A stretch of DNA of 64,000 nucleotides from Actinoplanes sichuanensis. Its GTDB lineage: Bacteria > Actinomycetota > Actinomycetes > Mycobacteriales > Micromonosporaceae. This document shows, piece by piece, positions 58,820 through 64,000 of the stretch. The position numbers were made by a program, and so were the translations under genes. The stretch covers positions 10,939,501-11,003,500 of the forward strand of contig NZ_AP028461.1 of the NCBI RefSeq assembly GCF_033097365.1, given 5' to 3'. The notes under the pieces were generated by a model that was given only the letters and a program-made list of their open reading frames with translations, did no database searches and was not told where the DNA came from. Every line of letters starts with the position of its first letter. The first letter of the stretch is position 1.

Positions 58820-60160
58820 TCAGCCCGCCTCCTCCGCCCAGACCCGCCAATTGTCCAGAACCCCGTGCAGCGCCGGCGTCAGCCAGCCCGGCGCAGACCG
58901 CCGGAAAACACCCGGATCCATCGATCCGGCACCCGCCGGCAATGCTCCGACCAGGTGCGGAACGAGCTCGCCGAGATTCGCCCAGTGCACCAGCTCGGGC
59001 TCGGCCGGCCAGGCACCGAGGATCACCTTGGCGTGCACGCCGCGACGATCCAGCGCCTCCAGGGTCAGCGCGGTGTGATTCAAAGTACCCAGTCCGGCGC
59101 GCGACACCACGATCGTTCCGGCGCCGAGCGTGGTGGCCAGATCGGCGAACGTCCACGCCTCCCCGGACGGTCGTAGACCCATCGGCACCAGCAGGCCACC
59201 GGCACCCTCGACCAGCACCAGGTCGTGTTTCGCGGCCTCCGCACGGACCGCGTCGACCACGTCGTACAGGTCCAGCGGGGGCAGCCCGGCGACCTTGGCC
59301 GCGGCGAGCGGGGCGAGCGGCTCCGGGTACTCGGAGAGGGTCCGCACGGTGTCCGGTGCGGCCAGGCGGGTGACCACGTCGGCGTCGGTCGGCGCGCCCG
59401 TCGCGATACCTGTCTGACCGGGTTTGATCACGGCGACCCGGAGACCGGCGGCCTGGGCGGCCGCGGCCATCGCGGCGGTCGCGATGGTCTTGCCGACCTC
59501 GGTGTCGGTGCCGGTGACCAGCACGATCCCATGCCATTCCGGCGGATCCGAGGCCTTCTCCGGACCGCGTTCCTCTTCCTCATTCGGTACGGACGACGGC
59601 CCGGCCGCTTCGACGAGAGAGGTCTCGTCGCCCGGCCCGGTGTCGAGGTCAGGTCCCGCGATGTCGCCTTCGTGTGGTTCCGCCCCGGTGCCCGGCTCGA
59701 CCGGTCCTCCGGTGTCCGGTCCCGCCTCGCCGGGCGTGGTGGCCGTCGCCGTGCGGCCGGTTTCGGGCTCCGCAGCGCTGGCCGTCTGCGGACTCGCGGC
59801 GCCGCCTCCGGTCGGGTCCGTGGCGCCGCTTCTGTTCGGGTCCGCGGGGCCGCCTCTGTTCGGGTCCGCCGCGTCGTCTTCGCTCGGGCTCGTGGTGCCG
59901 CCGAAGACCGGTGTGACCACCCGGTCGGTGTCTGTTTCGGTCGAATCATCGGACCGTGGTGTCACCGGGACCGGCCGTGGCTCCAGTCGATGCCCGCCGC
60001 CGTGCGCCTGCAACGGATCCGGCGCCGCCGAGACCACCCGGACCGGCGCCGGCGCGGCGACCGGAAGCCCGTGCCCGCCCCCTCCACGCTCGGGCCGTGG
60101 CGGCGGCGAGACCAGGGACAGGTGGGGCCGGGATGTCGCCTCAGGGGGGTCGGCGGTCAT
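58820..60160 (-). CDS. bioD: Dethiobiotin synthetase with long disordered N-terminal extension
   Basis: 446 residues, about twice the normal length. The enzyme occupies the C-terminal 235 residues: P-loop VTGTDTEVGKTIATAAM (Lys224), KPGQTG and LVEGAGGLLVPM, converting 7,8-diaminopelargonic acid to dethiobiotin with ATP and CO2. Residues 1 to about 210 are Pro/Gly/Asp/Thr-rich low complexity with repeats such as DPNRGGPADPNRSGATDP. The ATG at 60160 overlaps the bioF stop (ATGA), which supports translation of the whole frame, but an internal start cannot be excluded. Confidence 0.88.
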   Translation of the reverse strand: MTADPPEATSRPHLSLVSPPPRPERGGGGHGLPVAAPAPVRVVSAAPDPLQAHGGGHRLEPRPVPVTPRSDDSTETDTDRVVTPVFGGTTSPSEDDAADPNRGGPADPNRSGATDPTGGGAASPQTASAAEPETGRTATATTPGEAGPDTGGPVEPGTGAEPHEGDIAGPDLDTGPGDETSLVEAAGPSSVPNEEEERGPEKASDPPEWHGIVLVTGTDTEVGKTIATAAMAAAAQAAGLRVAVIKPGQTGIATGAPTDADVVTRLAAPDTVRTLSEYPEPLAPLAAAKVAGLPPLDLYDVVDAVRAEAAKHDLVLVEGAGGLLVPMGLRPSGEAWTFADLATTLGAGTIVVSRAGLGTLNHTALTLEALDRRGVHAKVILGAWPAEPELVHWANLGELVPHLVGALPAGAGSMDPGVFRRSAPGWLTPALHGVLDNWRVWAEEAG

Positions 60161-61308
60161 GGTGCGCACTCCAGGATCACGGTCAGGGCTCGGGCGAAAG
60201 CCTCCTCGGGGACGCCCGCGTTCACGGTCAGGCGAAGTCGCGAACTGCCGTCCGGAGTCGACGGCGGCCGGAAACAGCCCACCGCCACCCCTCGATCACG
60301 GCAGTCGGCGGCCCAGGCCACGGCGGCCTCCGGGCCGGGGGCGGGCACCGACAACACACCGGCCGCCGGATCACCCGCGGGCCGGCCGGCGGCCCGCAGA
60401 CCGGCGGCCAGCCGGGCGCCCCGGCGGAACAGCACGGCACGCCTGTCGTCGGCGGCCCGGGCCACCTCGACGGCGGCGAGCACCCCGGCGACCACGGCCG
60501 GCGGCGGGGCGGTGTCGTAGATGAAGCTGCGCCCGGTGTCGACCAGGTGCCGGACCAGCTGACCCGGACCGGCCACCACGCCCCCGGCGCCACCGAGCGA
60601 TTTGGACAGCGTGGCGGTGACGATCACGTCGGGCGCACCGGCCAGGCCGGCGGCCGCGACCCCGCCCGCCCCCGACGCGCCGAGCAGGCCGAGGGCGTGC
60701 GCGTCGTCGACGATCAGCAGGGCGCCGCGGGCCGACGTGACCGCGTGCAGGGCGGCGAGCGGGGCGAGATCGCCGTCGACCGAGAACACCGACTCGGTGA
60801 CCACGGCGGCCCGGCCCGGATGCGCGTCGAGCAGGGCGGCCACGGCGGCCGGATCGTTGTGCGGCGCCACCTTCACCGGTAGGCCGGAGATCCGGCAACC
60901 GTCGATCAGGGACGCGTGGTTGTAGGCGTCGGAGACGACCAGGTCACACACCGCGGACAGGGCCCGGACCACGGCCAGGTTGGCCAGATAACCGGAGGAG
61001 AAGACCAGCGCCGACTCGCAGCCGATCCAGCCGGCCAGGGCCTCCTCCAGGGCGGCGTGCGGGTCGGTCGTGCCGCGGACCAGACGTGAGCCGGTGGCGC
61101 CCAGACCGTACGTCTCGAGGGCCTGCCGTGCCGCGTCGACCACCCGGGGGTGATCGGAGAGACCGAGGTAATCGTTCCCGGCCAGATCGATGACCGTGTC
61201 ACCGGCCGATCGCGGCCGGAGGTGACGGGTGAGCCCCGCCTTGGCCCGCTCGTGGGCCAGCCGGTCGAGCGTCTCCAACCAGTCCGCCAAGACACCCCCA
61301 TTGATCAC
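60157..61308 (-). CDS. bioF: 8-amino-7-oxononanoate synthase
   Basis: 383 residues. PLP enzyme condensing pimeloyl-thioester with alanine. Seen: IDLAGNDYLGLSDHPRV, GSRLVRGTTDPHAALEEALAGW, FSSGYLANLAVV, VTESVFSVDGDLAPLAAL, DDAHALGLLG and the PLP lysine in VTATLSKSLGGAGG. Operon bioF-bioD; no bioA is in the window. The GTG at 61308 gives the fullest N-terminus; TTG 61290 preceded by GGGGGTG is an alternative. A TAGTTT lies 9 nt before the GTG (61318-61323). Confidence 0.94.
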   Translation of the reverse strand: MINGGVLADWLETLDRLAHERAKAGLTRHLRPRSAGDTVIDLAGNDYLGLSDHPRVVDAARQALETYGLGATGSRLVRGTTDPHAALEEALAGWIGCESALVFSSGYLANLAVVRALSAVCDLVVSDAYNHASLIDGCRISGLPVKVAPHNDPAAVAALLDAHPGRAAVVTESVFSVDGDLAPLAALHAVTSARGALLIVDDAHALGLLGASGAGGVAAAGLAGAPDVIVTATLSKSLGGAGGVVAGPGQLVRHLVDTGRSFIYDTAPPPAVVAGVLAAVEVARAADDRRAVLFRRGARLAAGLRAAGRPAGDPAAGVLSVPAPGPEAAVAWAADCRDRGVAVGCFRPPSTPDGSSRLRLTVNAGVPEEAFARALTVILECAP

Positions 61309-61317
61309 CAGACTGGC

Positions 61318-61323
61318 AAACTA
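61318..61323 (-). promoter_or_regulatory. Candidate -10 for bioFD
   Basis: TAGTTT on the minus strand, 9 nt before the GTG at 61308, so the mRNA would start within or next to the start codon. Confidence 0.35.
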
Positions 61324-61337
61324 TCACCCAGCTCCGA

Positions 61338-61353
61338 CAGTCCTACCGGACTG
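61338..61353. promoter_or_regulatory. Inverted repeat between divergent bioF and bioB promoters
   Basis: CAGTCC-TACC-GGACTG, 6-bp perfect arms with a 4-nt centre. It lies midway between the bioF and bioB -10 hexamers, a good place for one operator controlling both. Confidence 0.45.
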
Positions 61354-61362
61354 GGAACTCTG

Positions 61363-61368
61363 TAGGGT
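61363..61368 (+). promoter_or_regulatory. Leaderless -10 for bioB
   Basis: TAGGGT, 6 nt (ACGGGC), then the ATG at 61375. Identical to the hexamers before the hydrolase lipoprotein and HipA-like genes. Confidence 0.5.
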
Positions 61369-61374
61369 ACGGGC

Positions 61375-62370
61375 ATGCCAGAGATCCTCGACCACGCCCG
61401 TACCCGGGTGCTCGACGACGGCGCCGGCCTCGACGAGGCAGGCCTCCTGGAGGTTCTTCGTCTACCCGACGAGGACCTGCCGGAGCTCCTTCAGCTCGCC
61501 CACGACGTCCGGATGAAATGGTGCGGTCCGGAGGTCGAGGTCGAGGGCATCGTCTCGCTGAAGACCGGTGGCTGTCCCGAGGACTGTCATTTCTGCTCAC
61601 AGTCGGGCCTGTTCGCATCCCCCGTCCGGGCGGTGTGGCTCGACATTCCCTCCCTCGTGGAGGCCGCGAAGCAGACGGCGGCCACCGGAGCGACCGAGTT
61701 CTGCATCGTCGCCGCCGTCCGCGGGCCGGACAAGCGCCTGATGGACCAGATGCGGGCCGGTGTCCAGGCGATCAAGGAGGCGGTCGACATCCAGGTCGCC
61801 GCCAGCCTCGGCATGCTCACCCAGGAGCAGGTCGACGAGCTCACCGAGATGGGTGTGCACCGCTACAACCACAACCTGGAGACCTGCCGCTCCTACTTCC
61901 CCAACGTGGTGACCACCCATTCGTGGGAGGAGCGCTGGAGCACGCTGACCATGGTCCGGGAGTCCGGCATGGAGGTGTGCTGCGGCGGCATCCTCGGCAT
62001 GGGGGAGACGCTGGAGCAGCGGGCCGAGTTCGCCGCCCAGCTGGCCGAGCTCGATCCGCACGAGGTCCCGCTCAACTTCCTGACGCCCCGACCGGGCACC
62101 CCGTTCGGTGACCGTCCGGTGGTCGAGGGGCGTGACGCGCTGCGCGCCATCGCCGCGTTCCGGCTGGCCATGCCACGGACCATCCTGCGGTACGCGGGCG
62201 GGCGCGAGATCACCCTGGGCGATCTGGGCACGCGCGACGGCCTGCTCGGTGGCATCAACGCGATGATCGTCGGCAACTACCTGACCACGCTGGGCCGCCC
62301 GGCGACCGCCGACCTGGAGCTTCTGAAAGACCTGAAGATGCCGGTCAAGTCCCTGTCGGCGACCTTCTGA
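61375..62370 (+). CDS. bioB: Biotin synthase
   Basis: 331 residues. Radical-SAM enzyme inserting sulfur into dethiobiotin. The [4Fe-4S] motif is [11 protein letters not shown]; later [24 protein letters not shown], the auxiliary-cluster Cys in [13 protein letters not shown] and Arg near the end ([14 protein letters not shown]). Its stop overlaps by one base the start of the small cysteine-rich bsaP-like gene. Divergent from bioFD across 66 nt. Confidence 0.97.
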   Translation: MPEILDHARTRVLDDGAGLDEAGLLEVLRLPDEDLPELLQLAHDVRMKWCGPEVEVEGIVSLKTGGCPEDCHFCSQSGLFASPVRAVWLDIPSLVEAAKQTAATGATEFCIVAAVRGPDKRLMDQMRAGVQAIKEAVDIQVAASLGMLTQEQVDELTEMGVHRYNHNLETCRSYFPNVVTTHSWEERWSTLTMVRESGMEVCCGGILGMGETLEQRAEFAAQLAELDPHEVPLNFLTPRPGTPFGDRPVVEGRDALRAIAAFRLAMPRTILRYAGGREITLGDLGTRDGLLGGINAMIVGNYLTTLGRPATADLELLKDLKMPVKSLSATF

Positions 62371-62537
62371 TGTACTGCGATCGCTGTGGCGAGCCCGGCA
62401 CACACCCGGGGTGCGCGGCCGCGCGCGAGCTGGAGCCGCCACGTTACTGCTCCGACTGCCGCCGCCGGATGAAGGTGCAGGTGGTTCCGACCGGCTGGAC
62501 CGCCACCTGCGTCGAACACGGCGAACGCCGAGGCTGA
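62370..62537 (+). CDS. bsaP: Biotin synthase auxiliary protein (BsaP-like)
   Basis: 55 residues, starting at ATG 62370 inside TGATG with the bioB stop. Six cysteines: [10 protein letters not shown] (CxxC), GCAAAR, YCSDCRRRM (CxxC) and ATCVEHGE. Actinobacterial bioB is commonly followed by such a short Cys-rich protein; in mycobacteria BsaP is needed for biotin synthase to work and carries an iron-sulfur centre. Position, size and CxxC pattern fit; the exact assignment is by analogy. Confidence 0.8.
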   Translation: MYCDRCGEPGTHPGCAAARELEPPRYCSDCRRRMKVQVVPTGWTATCVEHGERRG

Positions 62538-62597
62538 CCCGGCCCGACCGGGGTCGCTGCGCGCCGCGCTGGATGAACAGCCAGGGTGGAGACCCTT

Positions 62598-62628
62598 GGG
62601 TGGCGGCGGGCGATGCCCGCCGCCACCC
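62598..62628. terminator. Bidirectional terminator
   Basis: GGGTGGCGGCGGGC (62598-62611) with GCCCGCCGCCACCC (62615-62628), a 14-bp perfect stem with loop GAT, 60 nt after the bsaP stop and 37 nt from the convergent next gene. Confidence 0.85.
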
Positions 62629-62665
62629 CTCTCACCCACGCACCCGGAGGTGGCGGGAGACCGGA

Positions 62666-63706
62666 TCACGCCGAGGTGGCGGGGGTCTCGTCGTTGACGC
62701 GTGGGCCGGCCGTCCGCAGGGTGACGGTGACCATCGCGCCGTCCCGCTCGATCGGCCCCGCGCCGACCCGCCGCAGCGTGCGCAGCATCGCCGCGTTGCC
62801 CGCTCCGATGTGGGCGACCACCGCCGCCACCCCGATCTTCGCGGCGTGCGCCCGGAGCCGCCGGAGCAGCGCCGTGCCGAGGCCGCGCCGCTGCCAGTCG
62901 TCGGCGACCAGCACCCGGACCTCACCGAGATCACCCTCGGCGAGAAGGGTCGCCATGGCCACCACCGCGCCGCCGGGCGCGACCGCGAGCAGGGTCAGCC
63001 CACCGGCCGGCTCCAGCAGCCGCCGCAGCCGGCCGTCGACCGGAACCCCGGCCGGGTAACGCTGCCGGAGCGTGGCGGGGGAGCACTCGTCGTGGAACTC
63101 GCCGACCGCGGCCACATCGTCCGGCCCGGCGGCGCGCAGCACCATCTCGGCGCCGTCCGGCAGGAGCAGGGAGACCTGCTCGCGGTGCCGCCGGTGGACC
63201 GCCGTGGCCACCTCGACCAGCGCCTGGGCCCGGGCGAACTCGGCCGGGGTGAACGCGGGCAGCGCCCGGAGTACCTCCAGTGAGCCGCCGGCCGGGTCGG
63301 TCAGCGTCATCCGCCCGCCGTGGAAGCCGGGCAGGTCACCACCCTGGGGCCGCCACCGCACCTCGGTCGCGTCGAGCAGGGTGACCAGCGCCTCGCCGAG
63401 CGAATCCGGCTCGTGGACGAGTCGCCCGGCCAGCGCCAGCGACCGGGTCGGCTGATCGGCCAGCCCCTGCGCCTCGGCCCGGGCCACGAACGCGTCGCGC
63501 CCGCGGCCCTTGGCCACCGCGGCCAGCAGATCAGCCTCGGTCAGCTGGTCCGGCGCGTCCACCAGGAAGTCGTCGACCGCGCCGTCCTCGGTGGTGTGCA
63601 CCTGGACCGCGAGGATGTTCACCGACCGCAGGGCCAGGCTCGCGGTCAGCACCGAGAGGTAACCGGGCCGGTCGTCGACCGTCGCCCGAACACGCCACAG
63701 GGCCAT
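62666..63706 (-). CDS. ACT domain - GNAT acetyltransferase fusion protein
   Basis: 346 residues. The N-terminal 75 residues look like an ACT ligand-binding domain (WRVRATVDDRPGYLSVLTASLALRSVNILAVQVH). A middle region with LVTLLDATEV follows, and the C-terminal third (about 190-335) is a GNAT fold with VRVLVADDWQRRGLGTALLRRLRAHAA. The pairing suggests an acetyltransferase tuned by a small molecule, perhaps an amino acid. The ATG at 63706 has AGGAG 8 nt upstream; the GTG at 63715 is too close to that site. Confidence 0.85.
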   Translation of the reverse strand: MALWRVRATVDDRPGYLSVLTASLALRSVNILAVQVHTTEDGAVDDFLVDAPDQLTEADLLAAVAKGRGRDAFVARAEAQGLADQPTRSLALAGRLVHEPDSLGEALVTLLDATEVRWRPQGGDLPGFHGGRMTLTDPAGGSLEVLRALPAFTPAEFARAQALVEVATAVHRRHREQVSLLLPDGAEMVLRAAGPDDVAAVGEFHDECSPATLRQRYPAGVPVDGRLRRLLEPAGGLTLLAVAPGGAVVAMATLLAEGDLGEVRVLVADDWQRRGLGTALLRRLRAHAAKIGVAAVVAHIGAGNAAMLRTLRRVGAGPIERDGAMVTVTLRTAGPRVNDETPATSA

Positions 63707-63793
63707 CTGGGGCACTCCTTTCCTCCGCTTCCAGAGTGCACCCCCGTTGTTGCGCGGGTATTGCTTGAGCTGCGAAAACCGGGGTTAGGACGA

Positions 63794-64000
63794 TCACACC
63801 CGGTTGGCCGCGGCGGGCGCGGAGACGGAGTCCAGCCGGTCGCCGAGGATGACCGCGGCGGCGCGGACCAGCTGGGCCACCCGATCCACCTCGGTGACGT
63901 GGAAGGCGGCGGCGGGCAGATCGTCCTCGTCGGTCCGGGCGACGACCAGCACCAGGCCACCCCGGCCGAACGGGGCCACCGCGTAACGCGCGCCACCCGG
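63794..64000 (-). CDS. C-terminal end of an uncharacterised gene (cut by window edge)
   Basis: Only 68 codons remain; the frame is open to the right edge so the start lies outside. The visible part reads YAVAPFGRGGLVLVVARTDE, then FHVTEVDRVAQLVRAAAVILGDRL, a beta-strand followed by a long helix, with an Ala-rich C-terminus. Not recognised. It is the same strand as the ACT-GNAT gene and 87 nt upstream of it. Confidence 0.6.
   Translation of the reverse strand, partial: PGGARYAVAPFGRGGLVLVVARTDEDDLPAAAFHVTEVDRVAQLVRAAAVILGDRLDSVSAPAAANRV

Noticed and set aside
59225..60524. Plus-strand genes opposite the bioD extension
   Set aside because: Two plus-strand frames are open, but neither has a ribosome site or family match; the minus strand is coupled to bioF. 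They remain the main reason for caution about the extension.

Overview
The window is a high-GC actinobacterial chromosome segment, most likely from Micromonosporaceae (Actinoplanes-like). The evidence is very strong G/C third-position bias, many GTG starts, actinobacteria-only families (DUF3093, DUF3159, DUF3710, DUF3000, DUF4193, DUF7455, Lsr2), a HrdB/SigA-type sigma factor with a Lys/Ala-rich N-terminus, and the coproporphyrin-dependent heme branch. No rRNA, tRNA, insertion sequence, phage gene or CRISPR array was found.

Layout. 1-15.3 kb is a conserved core whose gene order recalls the sigA-suhB-cei-dut-ceoBC block of Mycobacterium tuberculosis: a diguanylate cyclase, sigA, an inositol-phosphatase, a LytR_C protein, DUF4193, DUF3093, dut, DUF3710, an OB-fold protein, DUF3159, two TrkA/Ceo potassium-regulating proteins, a KimA-like permease and a TRAM RNA methyltransferase. 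15.5-18.6 kb holds folD and dxs. 18.6-24.6 kb is an accessory operon of three tandem membrane-anchored PQQ-like beta-propeller proteins followed by an OmpR-type regulator and its histidine kinase. 24.7-30.4 kb has a small secreted protein and a fadAB beta-oxidation pair bracketed by two paralogous membrane-anchored proteins. 30.4-36.7 kb carries RNase D, a trypsin-like protease, DUF3000 and the heme genes hemE-hemY-chdC.

36.7-46.5 kb is a mosaic of short units: wrbA, thyA-folA, msrB, an LAxTG surface protein, a LigD-type polymerase domain, a potassium channel, a lipoprotein hydrolase, an ATP-dependent ligase and a MerR regulator. 46.5-53.4 kb is the loosest part, with a transglutaminase-like protein, a HipA-like/DUF3037 pair, three tandem-repeat tracts (36, 54 and 14 bp periods), two oxidoreductases, lsr2 and a tiny ORF under a LacI-type operator. 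53.4-64 kb has a 1009-residue GGDEF-EAL protein, a HAD hydrolase with polyphosphate glucokinase, and the divergent biotin genes bioFD / bioB-bsaP. BioD carries a roughly 210-residue disordered N-terminal extension.

Across the window, many starts lack a Shine-Dalgarno sequence but have TANNNT (or CANNNT) 6-8 nt upstream, the arrangement expected for leaderless transcripts. Convergent neighbours often overlap at their 3' ends. The items best worth following up are the propeller/two-component operon, the LacI-operator small ORF, the BioD extension, the paralogs around fadAB, and the MerR/ligC divergent promoter. Family assignments rest on motifs read by eye; no database search was run.
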